A stretch of DNA of 64,000 nt from Muribaculaceae bacterium (GTDB lineage: Bacteria > Bacteroidota > Bacteroidia > Bacteroidales > Muribaculaceae), in assembly GCA_017399915.1 (NCBI GenBank), contig JAFQAS010000002.1:35130-99129 (forward strand), given 5' to 3'. Position 1 is the stretch's first letter, and the number at the start of each line of letters is the position of its first letter. Below the pieces are notes generated by a model. The model saw nothing but the letters and a program-made list of their open reading frames with translations. It was not told the origin of the DNA and did not search any database. This document shows positions 7,827 to 17,808 of this stretch, one piece after another. The translations under genes were made by a program, and so were the position numbers.

Positions 7827-9491
7827 ATGAATAAATATATCACATCTATTATTTTGAGTCTTCTTCTCCTCGTTATGGGAGGCAATATAAGTTTTGCCCA
7901 AGACTCAAAATTAGAAATTTCGCGAAATCTAAGCATTTTTAATAATTTATATAAAGAATTGCACACCAACTATGTCGACACCATCGACGCTAAAGCATCA
8001 ATAGAAACTGCCATTAATGCAATGTTATATAAATTAGACCCCTATAATGAATATTACGACTCCGACAAAGCATTTAAAGAATTCATGACCGAGGAATATG
8101 CCGGAATTGGTTCGATACACGTGTTGCGTGATAGCGCCACATATATAACTTCTATTGTCGAAGGGTTTCCCGCTCATAAAGCCGGATTGAAAATCGGCGA
8201 CCAAATAATCGCCATTAACGACACCCTTGTAAACAAGGCTAATATCAACGACATTTCTAATAAAATTCGTGGACAAGCCGGCACTAACGTGAAAATCACC
8301 GTAAAACGCCCATATGCTACCGACTCTATCATCTCCTTTAATATCACTCGCGAGATAATAAAACCGGATATTTTACCTTATTATGGTGTAATTAAAGAAA
8401 ACATTGGCTACATTGCTTTAACTTCATTTAAAGAAGATTCTTATAAACGAGTAAAAGATGCTCTTATTGAATTAAAGAAAAACCCCAACATTAAAGCCAT
8501 TGTGTTCGACCTTAGAAACAATGGAGGAGGACTCATTGATAGCAGTATCGATATCCTTAGCCTATTCCTTCCAAAAAACACCGAAATTCTCCAAACACGC
8601 GGGCGCGGAGGTGTTATAAGGGATAAATATAAGACAACAAACAAGCCTATCGACACAAAGATTCCACTTGCTGTGCTCATCAACGAATATAGTGCATCGG
8701 CAGCAGAGGTTGTGGCTGGTTCGCTACAAGACCTTGATCGTGCCGTAATAATTGGGAAACGCTCTTTTGGCAAAGGTCTTGTTCAATCAACCGTATCGTG
8801 TGGAAATAATACTTATCTAAAAGTCACAACCGCTAAATATTATCTCCCAAGCGGACGGCTAATCCAAGCTCTCGACTATTCTCATCGCAATGCCGACGGG
8901 TCGGTTGCTCCCACTCCCGACAGCCTCACAAATGTGTATCACACAGCCAACGGACGAGAAGTGCGTGATGGTGGTGGCATTACCCCCGATATCACTATCA
9001 AAGACCATAAATATAGTGAGTTTTCGATTAATGCTTCAAATAAACACCTCATAGAAGAATATGCCACATTCTTTGCTGCACACCACCCATCAATTCCAGC
9101 CCCTCAAGATTTCGTTATAACCGACTCGATATATAATGACTTTAAAAAATTTGCTCATTCGCGCAGCTTCAAATACGATAAAGTGAGCGAAAAGCAAATA
9201 AAAGCATTGCGCAAAACTGTCGAAGACAACGGTTATATGAACGACAGTATAAGTGCCCAGTTAGACATTCTTGAAAACTTGCTAAAACACGACCTTGAAA
9301 CGGATCTCAATAAGAACCGCCAAGAAATAAGCAATTTATTATCAGTTTCAATCACCGAAAGATATTATTTTAGTCGTGGAATGTTAATAAATAGCTTTAT
9401 ATTTGACCCTATTATCGACGAAACAGCAAAAACGCTTCTCGATTCAAATAAATACTCCTCTATTTTGAACCCTCAAAATAGCAAGAAATGA
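7827..9491 (+). CDS. S41 family C-terminal processing protease with PDZ domain
   Basis: A 554-residue periplasmic serine protease of the CtpA/Prc type. A signal peptide ends near ISFAQ (residue 25). The PDZ domain covers about 88-165 (GIGSIHVL, GFPAHKAGLKIGDQIIAIN). The S41 core follows: VFDLRNNGGG at 226-235, SASAAE with nucleophile Ser291, and SFGKGLVQ with general-base Lys316. The Ser-Lys distance of 25 equals that in E. coli Prc. The C-terminal ~150 residues are helical. The stop overlaps the mfd start (ATGA), so the two are co-translated. Substrates are probably envelope proteins. Confidence 0.94.
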   Translation: MNKYITSIILSLLLLVMGGNISFAQDSKLEISRNLSIFNNLYKELHTNYVDTIDAKASIETAINAMLYKLDPYNEYYDSDKAFKEFMTEEYAGIGSIHVLRDSATYITSIVEGFPAHKAGLKIGDQIIAINDTLVNKANINDISNKIRGQAGTNVKITVKRPYATDSIISFNITREIIKPDILPYYGVIKENIGYIALTSFKEDSYKRVKDALIELKKNPNIKAIVFDLRNNGGGLIDSSIDILSLFLPKNTEILQTRGRGGVIRDKYKTTNKPIDTKIPLAVLINEYSASAAEVVAGSLQDLDRAVIIGKRSFGKGLVQSTVSCGNNTYLKVTTAKYYLPSGRLIQALDYSHRNADGSVAPTPDSLTNVYHTANGREVRDGGGITPDITIKDHKYSEFSINASNKHLIEEYATFFAAHHPSIPAPQDFVITDSIYNDFKKFAHSRSFKYDKVSEKQIKALRKTVEDNGYMNDSISAQLDILENLLKHDLETDLNKNRQEISNLLSVSITERYYFSRGMLINSFIFDPIIDETAKTLLDSNKYSSILNPQNSKK

Positions 9492-12400
9492 CTTCGACTA
9501 AGGATCTTTGTGATATATTTATAAGCCAACAACATCGTAAGGCTATCAGCAAGATGCTAAGTGGAAAATCGCGATGTTGCTCAGTCTACTCTTTAGCAGG
9601 CTCTGCTCCCGCATTGCTTTTTGCCGGAATGCCCTCTCTTAAATATCCCTCTCTGATTATTGGCGACAATCTTGATGATGCCGGATATATATATCACGAC
9701 CTTTCCCGTATTTTGGGCGAAAAATCGGTCCTTATGTTCCCCTCGGGATATAAACGCGACATCAAATACGGACAAATTGATGCTCCTTCTCAAATTTTAC
9801 GCACCGAAGTGCTTAATCGCTGGCATTCCGATTCAAATCTGAGATATGTTGTCACCTATCCCGATGCGATTGCCGAACGTGTTGCATCAAAAGAAACCAT
9901 TGCACGACACACCCTCAACCTCAAAACCAACACTATAGTCGATTTAACCGAAACGATAAAATGGTTACGCGAAAATGGATTTATCGAGGTGGACTATGTA
10001 TATGAACCGGGGCATTTTGCCCTTCGCGGTTCTATTCTCGACATTTTTGGTTTCTCCAATGAGCTTCCTTATCGCATCGACTTCTTTGGTGATGAGATTG
10101 ACTCCATGCGCACTTTCAATATCGAGACTCAGCTCTCGGAACAAAAACTCGCAGAGATATCTATCACATCAAATGTGGCTCAACAATCGCATGGCGACTC
10201 TATTCTCAACTTCATAGGCGATGACACGCTCATTGCAGTGCGCGATGCGCAATACACCTTAAACCGCATTCGCGAAATTGCAAGCGAAACATTCTCCGAA
10301 AGCTCTCTTATTGCCGACGAAGGGGATAAAAATGCAATGAAACAGGTGGTTGATGCCGACGATTTTGAGAAAAAGTTTGCTCAATTTCGTCAACTACGAT
10401 TCACCGCTGCCGCACAACCCGATGTAGACGCCAAAGCATCGATCAATTTCAACTGTTCGCCACAGGGCATATATCACAAAAACTTCGACCTCATCAGCGA
10501 AGATTTCACAAAACTTCTCGCCGACGGCTATTCACTATATATCCTAAGCGATAGCGCCAAACAAATAGAACGCTTAAAAGTGATCTTCGAAGATAGAGGC
10601 GACGACATTGTTTTTGCCCCGGTTAATTCCACTATTCACGAAGGATTTGTCGACCACACGTCGAAAAGTTGTTTCTTTACCGACCATCAGATATTCGACC
10701 GATTCCACAAATACACGCTCAAGAGCGACCGTGCGCGTTCAGGAAAATTAGCTCTTTCATTAAAGGAATTATCATCTATCGAAGTGGGCGATTTCATTGT
10801 TCACGTCGACCATGGTGTGGGACGATTTGCCGGACTGTTACGCACCAATGTAAACGGCAAAACACAAGAGATGATAAAACTCACATATCAAAACGATGAT
10901 ATCATCTTTGTTTCAATACATGCCTTGCACAAGCTGTCGAAATATAGAGGCAAAGAAGGGGTACCCCCTAAAATAAACAAACTGGGTACCGGTGCATGGA
11001 ATCGCATAAAAGAACGCACCAAATCAAAACTCAAAGATATTGCCCGCGACCTCATTAAGCTCTATGCCGCACGCAAAAACGAAACAGGATTTAGCTTCTC
11101 GCCCGACGGGTATTTGCAACAAGAGCTTGAAGCATCGTTTATCTACGAAGACACTCCCGACCAACTCACCACCACAGCTGCTGTGAAAGCCGATATGGAG
11201 AGTCCGCGGCCTATGGACCGTTTGATTTGCGGTGATGTGGGATTTGGCAAAACTGAGATTGCTATTCGCGCCGCATTCAAAGCTGCCACCGACAATAAAC
11301 AAACAGCAGTGTTAGTGCCAACTACCGTACTCGCATATCAACACTATAATACATTTAAGGACCGTTTGAAGGACTTCCCGGTAAGAGTTGACTACATATC
11401 GCGTGCACGCACTCCCAAGCAAGTGAAACAAATAATTGCCGATCTCGCCGAAGGGAAAATCGACATTCTCATCGGCACCCACAAGCTCATTGGCAAAGAT
11501 ATAAAATTCAAAGACTTAGGCCTACTCGTCGTTGACGAAGAACAAAAATTTGGGGTTGCCGTAAAAGAGAAACTTAAACAAATGAAGGTCAATGTCGACT
11601 CCCTCACTATGAGTGCCACTCCCATTCCTCGCACTTTGCAATTTTCACTAATGGGTGCCCGCGATTTATCGGCCATCACCACTCCTCCTGCCAACCGATA
11701 TCCTATTGTCACCTCGGTAAATGCTCTCAATGATGACATTCTACTCGAAGCAATAAACTTTGAAATGTCGCGCAACGGACAAGTATTTATCGTTAACCAT
11801 CGTATTGAAGGTCTATACGACCTCGAAAACATGGTGAAACGACTTGTGCCCGATGCTCGCACCGTGGTAGGACACGGTCAAATGTCGCCCGACAAACTCG
11901 AGAAAGTGATTATCGACTTTGCCAACCACGATTATGATGTGTTGTTGGCAACCACAATCATCGAATCGGGTATTGATATGCCAAACGTAAACACCATCAT
12001 AATCAACAACGCTCAAAACTTCGGGTTGAGCGAATTACACCAACTAAGAGGACGCGTTGGGCGTAGCAGTCGTAAAGCTTTCTGCTACCTCCTTGTGCCT
12101 CCTCACATTCCATTATCGCCGGTATCGCGTCGCCGATTGCAAGCCATCGAAAGTTTCTCCGACCTTGGCAGCGGCATTCACATCGCAATGCAAGACCTTG
12201 ATATTCGTGGAGCAGGCAACCTCCTTGGTGCCGAACAAAGTGGATTTATTGCCGACCTCGGTTATGAAACATATCAAAAGATTCTAAAAGAAGCTGTCAT
12301 CGAGCTTCGCACCGAAGAATTCTCCGATGTGCTAACCGCCGACGAGACCGACGAAAAAGAATTTGTGGCCGACTGTGTAATCGAGAGCGATATGGAATTG

Positions 12401-12829
12401 CTTCTCCCTGCCATGTATGTGCCTCAAGAAAGCGAACGCATTATCCTTTACAAAGAGCTCGATAGCATTGAGCGTGAAATTGACTTACAAGCATTTAAAA
12501 CACGCCTCACCGACCGTTTCGGAAAAATTCCGCCCGAAACAGCCGAACTATTACGTGTGCCTCGCTTGCGACGTCTTGCCCGACAACTTGGCATCGAAAA
12601 AGTTGCATTAAAACAAGAGCGAATGTATCTTTACTTTGTCGACGAAAGCAACCGTGCCTATTACCAATCTCCTATGTTTGGCAAAATCATCAACTATATG
12701 CAACAAAATGCCCGCCGATGCCACATTCGCGAAAACAACAATCGTCGAAGCATCTCCATTGAGCAAGTCACTACAGTGGAAACGGCAGTCGATATTCTTT
12801 CTACCATTCAATCCATGCAAGCAATTTAA
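9488..12829 (+). CDS. mfd: Transcription-repair coupling factor
   Basis: Mfd removes RNA polymerase stalled at DNA lesions and recruits UvrABC. At 1113 residues it has full length and normal architecture. The N-terminal UvrB-like region lies about 25-330. The RNA-polymerase interacting domain around 425-500 includes EVGDFIVHVDHGVGRF. The helicase motor has Walker A GDVGFGKTE near 580 and a DEEQ box (VVDEEQKFGV) near 683, with SATPIPRTL, then IESGIDMPNVNT and QLRGRVGRS in RecA domain 2. A TRCF C-terminal domain ends the protein. It overlaps the S41 protease gene by 4 nt. I see no lost motifs. Confidence 0.98.
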   Translation: MTSTKDLCDIFISQQHRKAISKMLSGKSRCCSVYSLAGSAPALLFAGMPSLKYPSLIIGDNLDDAGYIYHDLSRILGEKSVLMFPSGYKRDIKYGQIDAPSQILRTEVLNRWHSDSNLRYVVTYPDAIAERVASKETIARHTLNLKTNTIVDLTETIKWLRENGFIEVDYVYEPGHFALRGSILDIFGFSNELPYRIDFFGDEIDSMRTFNIETQLSEQKLAEISITSNVAQQSHGDSILNFIGDDTLIAVRDAQYTLNRIREIASETFSESSLIADEGDKNAMKQVVDADDFEKKFAQFRQLRFTAAAQPDVDAKASINFNCSPQGIYHKNFDLISEDFTKLLADGYSLYILSDSAKQIERLKVIFEDRGDDIVFAPVNSTIHEGFVDHTSKSCFFTDHQIFDRFHKYTLKSDRARSGKLALSLKELSSIEVGDFIVHVDHGVGRFAGLLRTNVNGKTQEMIKLTYQNDDIIFVSIHALHKLSKYRGKEGVPPKINKLGTGAWNRIKERTKSKLKDIARDLIKLYAARKNETGFSFSPDGYLQQELEASFIYEDTPDQLTTTAAVKADMESPRPMDRLICGDVGFGKTEIAIRAAFKAATDNKQTAVLVPTTVLAYQHYNTFKDRLKDFPVRVDYISRARTPKQVKQIIADLAEGKIDILIGTHKLIGKDIKFKDLGLLVVDEEQKFGVAVKEKLKQMKVNVDSLTMSATPIPRTLQFSLMGARDLSAITTPPANRYPIVTSVNALNDDILLEAINFEMSRNGQVFIVNHRIEGLYDLENMVKRLVPDARTVVGHGQMSPDKLEKVIIDFANHDYDVLLATTIIESGIDMPNVNTIIINNAQNFGLSELHQLRGRVGRSSRKAFCYLLVPPHIPLSPVSRRRLQAIESFSDLGSGIHIAMQDLDIRGAGNLLGAEQSGFIADLGYETYQKILKEAVIELRTEEFSDVLTADETDEKEFVADCVIESDMELLLPAMYVPQESERIILYKELDSIEREIDLQAFKTRLTDRFGKIPPETAELLRVPRLRRLARQLGIEKVALKQERMYLYFVDESNRAYYQSPMFGKIINYMQQNARRCHIRENNNRRSISIEQVTTVETAVDILSTIQSMQAI

Positions 12830-12922
12830 TTGCTGCTTCTATATTTTTTGAAATTATTTCCTAATACGGTATTTATAGAAATAATTCTCAACTCTCAATC
12901 ATCAATTCTCAATTATTATCAT

Positions 12923-12930
12923 TATCTTTG
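12923..12930 (+). promoter_or_regulatory. -7 element upstream of the YqeY-like gene
   Basis: TATCTTTG lies 28 nt before the ATG at 12959. No clear TTG -33 box was seen. It is preceded by a run of CTCAA(C/T)TCTCAA-like repeats. Confidence 0.45.
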
Positions 12931-12958
12931 CACATTAATTAAAATTAAGGCTAAAAAT

Positions 12959-13408
12959 ATGGACATTTTTGACAAAATTGGGGCCGACATTAAAGCTGCT
13001 ATGTTGGCACGCGACAAAGTGAGACTCGAAGCTCTTCGTGGCATAAAAAAAGAGTTTCTTGAAGCTAAAACTGCAAAAGGTGGCGACGGCACTCTTAGTG
13101 ACGACGCTGCTATGAAAGTGTTGGTTAAAATGGTAAAACAACGCAAAGAAAGTGCTCGTATCTACCAAGAACAAAATCGCCCCGAGCTTGCCGAAGGTGA
13201 ACTCGCCGAAGCTGCCGTTATCGAAGAATATCTCCCAAAACAATTGAGCGAAGAGGAACTCACTGCCGAATTGAAAAAAATAATCGAACAAGTAGGTGCT
13301 ACTTCAGCTAAAGAAATGGGTAAGGTAATGGGCGTTGCAAGCAAAGCTCTTGCCGGTCGCGCCGATGGCCGTATGATTTCGGCTAAAGTTAAAGAACTTC
13401 TTGCTTAA
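12959..13408 (+). CDS. GatB/YqeY domain protein
   Basis: 149 residues from MDIFDKIGADIKAAMLARDK, a typical YqeY start; upstream in-frame codons run through the promoter and are rejected. The family resembles the tail domain of the GatB amidotransferase subunit, which binds tRNA. Diagnostic segments are LEALRGIKKEFLEAK, AVIEEYLPKQLSEEEL and MGKVMGVASKALAGRADGRMIS. The molecular role of stand-alone YqeY proteins is not settled. It is followed 33 nt later by serS, which fits a tRNA-related context. Confidence 0.93.
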   Translation: MDIFDKIGADIKAAMLARDKVRLEALRGIKKEFLEAKTAKGGDGTLSDDAAMKVLVKMVKQRKESARIYQEQNRPELAEGELAEAAVIEEYLPKQLSEEELTAELKKIIEQVGATSAKEMGKVMGVASKALAGRADGRMISAKVKELLA

Positions 13409-13441
13409 GATTTTTATATTGACAAATAAAATATAATAGAT

Positions 13442-14713
13442 ATGCTTACTATTGCTCAAATCAAAGAGAATCCTCAATATATCATTGAACGTCTTGGCGT
13501 GAAAGGCTTTGACGGCAATGAAGCTATTGCCAAAGTGCTTGAATTAGATGGTAACCGCCGTCAACTTCAACTCAACAACGACAATCAAGCTGCCGAACTC
13601 AACAAATATGCCGCTACAATCGGTAAATTGATGAAAGAAGGCAAAAAAGATGAAGCTCAAGAAGCTAAAAATGCCGTTGCAGCACTCAAAGAATCACAAA
13701 AAGCTATTGCCGAACAGCTTGCCGGCGTGGAAGAAGAAATCAAAAACATTCTCCTTTCTATCCCCAATATCCCATGCGAAATGGTGCCCGAAGGCCGCAC
13801 TGCCGAGGATAATGTGGTAGAAAAAGAAGGTGGCGTGATGCCTGCTCTCGGTGAAGAAGCTCTTCCCCACTGGGATCTTGCAAAGAAATACAACCTCATC
13901 GACTTTGATTTGGGAGTGAAAATCACAGGTGCAGGATTCCCTGTATATATCGGCAAAGGTGCTCGCCTACAACGCGCTCTTATCCAATTCTTCCTCGACC
14001 AAGCTGGTGAATCGGGATATCTCGAAGTGCAACCTCCTTATGTTGTTAATGAAGCATCGGGCTATGGCACAGGACAACTCCCCGACAAAGAAGGACAAAT
14101 GTATCATTGTCAACTCGATAATCTATATCTTATCCCCACTGCCGAAGTGCCTGTTACCAACATCTATCGCGATGTGATTCTCACCGACGACAAATTGCCG
14201 GTTAAGAATTGTGCTTATTCTGCATGTTTCCGTCGCGAAGCTGGTAGCTATGGCAAAGATGTACGCGGGTTGAACCGTCTACACCAATTCGACAAAGTGG
14301 AAATTGTGCGCATCGAAAAACCCGAAAATTCTTATGCAGCTCTCGAAGAAATGAAAGATCACGTGCAAGGATTGCTCGACAAACTCGGTTTGCCTTGGCA
14401 CATTCTTCGTCTTTGCGGTGGCGACATGAGCTTCACTTCGGCTATCACTTTCGACTTTGAAGTGTATTCTGCCGCACAAAAACGTTGGCTCGAAGTTTCA
14501 TCGGTTTCTAACTTTGAAACATACCAAGCCAACCGTTTGAAATGTCGTTATCGTGGCGAAGACAAAAAGACTCACTTATGCCACACCCTCAACGGCTCAG
14601 CTCTCGCATTGCCTCGTATCATGGCTGCATTGCTCGAAAACAACCAAACACCCGAAGGCATCGTAGTGCCTGAATGTTTGCGCCGTTACACCGGCTTCGA
14701 CATCATCAACTAA
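13442..14713 (+). CDS. serS: Seryl-tRNA synthetase
   Basis: SerRS charges tRNA-Ser. 423 residues is the standard size. An N-terminal coiled coil (about 35-105, the tRNA-binding arm) precedes the class II catalytic core. Motif 2 is FRREAGSYGKDVRGLNRLHQF and motif 3 is GSALALPRIMAALLENNQ. LIPTAEVPVTN binds the serine/adenylate. Start codon ATG at 13442. A strong terminator at 14736 ends the unit. Confidence 0.98.
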   Translation: MLTIAQIKENPQYIIERLGVKGFDGNEAIAKVLELDGNRRQLQLNNDNQAAELNKYAATIGKLMKEGKKDEAQEAKNAVAALKESQKAIAEQLAGVEEEIKNILLSIPNIPCEMVPEGRTAEDNVVEKEGGVMPALGEEALPHWDLAKKYNLIDFDLGVKITGAGFPVYIGKGARLQRALIQFFLDQAGESGYLEVQPPYVVNEASGYGTGQLPDKEGQMYHCQLDNLYLIPTAEVPVTNIYRDVILTDDKLPVKNCAYSACFRREAGSYGKDVRGLNRLHQFDKVEIVRIEKPENSYAALEEMKDHVQGLLDKLGLPWHILRLCGGDMSFTSAITFDFEVYSAAQKRWLEVSSVSNFETYQANRLKCRYRGEDKKTHLCHTLNGSALALPRIMAALLENNQTPEGIVVPECLRRYTGFDIIN

Positions 14714-14735
14714 TCTACTAATTCATTGTAATACG

Positions 14736-14775
14736 ACAAAAGGATGCATCGTTGATGCATCCTTTTGTGTTTTTA
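14736..14775 (+). terminator. Intrinsic terminator after serS
   Basis: ACAAAAGGATGCATC pairs with GATGCATCCTTTTGT around a 3-nt loop, followed by GTTTTTATTTT. Confidence 0.9.
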
Positions 14776-14926
14776 TTTTACACATTACTGTTTTATCTTA
14801 GTCACACTATTCATTAGGCTTATTTTTCAAATAACCTAAATTATTCATAAGCAAATACTTAAAGTTTTTTATACCCCCTCAAAAAAAAGGACCAAAATGG
14901 ACCAATCGTAAAAGTCCATATTTATT

Positions 14927-14934
14927 TATATTTG
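14927..14934 (+). promoter_or_regulatory. -7 element upstream of the zinc-ribbon/SPFH block
   Basis: TATATTTG lies 42 nt upstream of the ATG at 14976. It is in a very AT-rich stretch and no -33 TTG is convincing. The rest of 14776-14975 holds nothing else I can support. Confidence 0.4.
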
Positions 14935-14975
14935 TAAAATCAATTATTTAAAGTTTAACTCTAAATTAAATACAT

Positions 14976-16058
14976 ATGTATAACGAAAAAATCGAGGCTT
15001 TAATAAAAGCTGCGTTAGCCGATGGAGAACTAACAGAAAAAGAAAAACAAATTTTGTTTAAAAAAGCGCAAGAAGAAGGTATTGATCTTGATGAATTTGA
15101 AATGGTATTAGATGCAAAATTATTTGAACTTAAAAAGACCAATCAACCTGCTACTCATTCTGCTCCAAAATCTGATAAGTTTGGTGATGTAAGAAAATGT
15201 CCTGCTTGTGGCGCAATAATGAAATCTTTTCAAACAAAGTGTACTGACTGCGGTCACGAATTTTCAAATGTTGATTCTGTTCAATCTGCAAATAAATTAT
15301 TTGATTTGTTACAAGCATGTGAATTGCGTAAATCTCAAGAATTATCTGCTCATGATGTTGAAAAAAATCGTCGTTTGGAACAATTGGCAAAAATACAAAA
15401 AGAAGGAGATTCATCTTTAGCTAAAATTTTCTCTGGCTCAAACAGAAAAGAACGAGATGATGAAGAAAGGGAGGATTTGATACGAGAACTTAATAGACAA
15501 GCGAGAGATATTGAGAAAAAGTATACTGTTGAAAAAGCTCATATTATAAAGACATATCCAGTCCCCAATTCAAAAGAAGACTTGCTGGAAATGTTAGCTA
15601 TGGCTACAAGTAGTGCTTATGATAACGATGGACATATTGGACCGGAAGAGGAAGTTTGGATTCAAAAAACAGACCAAATATATCAAAAGATAATTATATG
15701 TGCTGCAGGAGATAGAGTAATTTTAGATCAAGCAACAAATATGATTGTTTCGTTAATGAGACGTCTTCCGGAAAGATACAAAAATTTCACTCAAATACCC
15801 AAAGAGGTTCAAGCTAAATTGAAAGAAGATATTAAAGCTGCAAAGAAAGCCGCCAATGATGAAAAAAAAGATGTTTTAATCAACTTAATAAAAGGATGGA
15901 GAGGAATTGCAATAGGTGTATGTTTATTGATAATGTTAATCGGTTTTGCTGTAGACGGCGGTATAGCATTCCTCGGATTTATCGGTTGTATTGTTTTTAT
16001 AGTATTGCTTGTAAAAAAATATAAGTCAGAAACAGTTGAAATAAAAATTTATCAATAA
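14976..16058 (+). CDS. TerB-like/zinc-ribbon membrane protein
   Basis: 360 residues. The first ~50 resemble a TerB/J-domain-like helical bundle (LIKAALADGELTEKEKQIL is the usual acidic helix pair). A zinc ribbon follows with Cys75-x2-Cys78 and Cys89-x2-Cys92 (CPACG, CTDCG). A long charged helical region (105-300) leads to two C-terminal membrane segments (about 308-326 and 330-348). It is the first of four closely spaced genes with higher AT content than serS. The combination of zinc ribbon, C-terminal TMs and a downstream SPFH gene resembles the B. subtilis ydjG-ydjI membrane-stress module; that parallel is inference. Confidence 0.75.
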   Translation: MYNEKIEALIKAALADGELTEKEKQILFKKAQEEGIDLDEFEMVLDAKLFELKKTNQPATHSAPKSDKFGDVRKCPACGAIMKSFQTKCTDCGHEFSNVDSVQSANKLFDLLQACELRKSQELSAHDVEKNRRLEQLAKIQKEGDSSLAKIFSGSNRKERDDEEREDLIRELNRQARDIEKKYTVEKAHIIKTYPVPNSKEDLLEMLAMATSSAYDNDGHIGPEEEVWIQKTDQIYQKIIICAAGDRVILDQATNMIVSLMRRLPERYKNFTQIPKEVQAKLKEDIKAAKKAANDEKKDVLINLIKGWRGIAIGVCLLIMLIGFAVDGGIAFLGFIGCIVFIVLLVKKYKSETVEIKIYQ

Positions 16059-16078
16059 GATTTAGACAACACATAATT

Positions 16079-17446
16079 ATGGGCTTTTTTGGAAGAGGAA
16101 AAGGTGGCGGATTGATGAATGTAATCCGTTGCGACCAAGAAGAATACTTGGTGTGGAAGTGGCGCCCGCTTGATCAAGAATTAAATTCCACTACTCGTGA
16201 AAATTCTATTCGTTATGGCAGTAGTTTACGAGTGAAAGATGGTGAGGTTGCCGTTTTTGTTTATAAACAAAAAGATGGCCCTTGTCAAGATTTTATCGTA
16301 GGTCCATATGATGATACCATCAAGACTGCCAATTTCCCTGTATTGTCAAGTATTGTAGGGTTGGCGTTTGGAGGGGAGTCTCCGTTCCAAGCCGAGATCT
16401 ACTTTATTAACTTGGCCGGAGTGGTGCAGGTGAAATTCGGAATCCCATATTTTGATGTTGCCGATCCTCGTTTTTTAGACTTTACTGTGCCTGTTTCCGC
16501 TGCCGGATCCATAACATTTAACATATCAGATTATAAGGCTTTTATTAAAGCACATAGGCTGATTGACTTTAATTTGGAGACATTCAAAACCCAAATAGCC
16601 GATGCGGTAAAACGTCGTGTAAAAGGTGCGATAAGTAATGCTCCGAGTGATTTTGGTTTCCCTGTGGTGCAAATAGAGCGAAAGATAGATGAAATAAGCG
16701 ATAGAATTCAAGAGAAACTCAAAGTGGATTTTGAAGATTTTGCGATAAATCTTAAACGCTTCGATTTGTCAAGAATGGAAGCTGATAAGGAAAGCGAAGG
16801 GTGGCAAGAATTGAGAAAAATTACAGCAGGGGTTCAGAGTGATACCATTTTGGCTCAAAGTCAAGTGAATATCAAGAATATAAAAGATATGCAAGCTATC
16901 AATGCCGAAAATATGCAAGAATCATTGCGTATTCAACGCGAAGAGGCGCAACGTGCGCAACGCTTGCAATCAGAATCTACATATATTGGTGCTCATGCTC
17001 TTGACCAACAAGCCGCCGTGCTACAAACAGCAGCGCAAAACCTTGGTTCAATGAGTTCAATGGGTGATGGTGGTGGCGGCATGAATCCTGCCGGAATGAT
17101 GACCGGAATGATGATGGGTGGCGCTATGGGTAGCCAAATGGCCGGAATGATGAACCAAATGGGCAATGCAATGAATGGCCAATTTGCCAATCAGATGAAC
17201 ACCCCTCCACCTCCTCCCGGCGTGCAATATATGTTGTCGGTAAATGGTCAGCAAGCGGGTCCGTTTAATATGCAACAATTGCAACAGTTGGTGCAACAAG
17301 GGCAATTGACTCCACAAACATATGTGTGGAAACAAGGTATGCAAAATTGGGAATTGGCAGGAAATGTGGCAGAGTTAGCTCCGCTATTTATGCCGGCTAC
17401 ACCACCACCTCCTCCCGGAATGCCTCCTATGCCTCCCGCTCAATAA
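16079..17446 (+). CDS. SPFH-domain protein with C-terminal GYF_2 (DUF4339) domain
   Basis: 455 residues. The N-terminal ~280 residues look like the SPFH/YdjI 'virion core' family: RCDQEEYLVWKWRPLD, then SSLRVKDGEVAVFVYKQKDG and a helical stalk (AQRAQRLQSE). A Gly/Met-rich linker follows (MTGMMMGGAMGSQMAGMMNQ). At about 380-440 lies a GYF_2/DUF4339 domain: GQQAGPFNMQQLQQLVQQG and VWKQGMQNWELAG. The tail is Pro-rich (PPPPPGMPPMPP). Such proteins assemble into membrane-associated oligomers. The start at 16079 is 20 nt after the zinc-ribbon gene, so they share an operon. Confidence 0.85.
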   Translation: MGFFGRGKGGGLMNVIRCDQEEYLVWKWRPLDQELNSTTRENSIRYGSSLRVKDGEVAVFVYKQKDGPCQDFIVGPYDDTIKTANFPVLSSIVGLAFGGESPFQAEIYFINLAGVVQVKFGIPYFDVADPRFLDFTVPVSAAGSITFNISDYKAFIKAHRLIDFNLETFKTQIADAVKRRVKGAISNAPSDFGFPVVQIERKIDEISDRIQEKLKVDFEDFAINLKRFDLSRMEADKESEGWQELRKITAGVQSDTILAQSQVNIKNIKDMQAINAENMQESLRIQREEAQRAQRLQSESTYIGAHALDQQAAVLQTAAQNLGSMSSMGDGGGGMNPAGMMTGMMMGGAMGSQMAGMMNQMGNAMNGQFANQMNTPPPPPGVQYMLSVNGQQAGPFNMQQLQQLVQQGQLTPQTYVWKQGMQNWELAGNVAELAPLFMPATPPPPPGMPPMPPAQ

Positions 17447-17466
17447 TATTTTAATAGTTGTCGATT

Positions 17467-17808
17467 ATGGAAAATGATTTTAATTCAATAGATCGTCTTG
17501 TAGAGTTTGGAATGAGCATTGCAGTTGCGCAACAAATGGTAAATACCATGAATTACGCAATGAATAATATGGCAGCGCCCGGAGTGGGTACAACCGCCAC
17601 AACTCAACTACAACAACAAGGCTTTTATGCCGCCATAGATGGCGAGCAAGCCGGGCCATTAAGTGAACAAGAACTGAATATTCTTGTGCAAAATGGCAAA
17701 CTTACCCCCGACACACTTGTGTGGCGTCGTGGAATGGACGGCTGGACTTTTGCTCGCAAGGTGAGTGAAATATGCAAATTGTTTTTATTAAACAATATCT
17801 CGTTATAA
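17467..17808 (+). CDS. GYF_2 (DUF4339) domain protein
   Basis: 113 residues from the ATG at 17467; a TTG at 17458 is the alternative. A short N-terminal helical part contains SIAVAQQMVNTMNYAMNN. A GYF_2 domain follows: GEQAGPLSEQELNILVQNG, then VWRRGMDGWTFA. It is a compact paralogue of the C-terminus of the preceding SPFH protein, so the two may bind the same Pro-rich partner or each other. It ends in a TAATG overlap with the next gene. Confidence 0.8.
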   Translation: MENDFNSIDRLVEFGMSIAVAQQMVNTMNYAMNNMAAPGVGTTATTQLQQQGFYAAIDGEQAGPLSEQELNILVQNGKLTPDTLVWRRGMDGWTFARKVSEICKLFLLNNISL

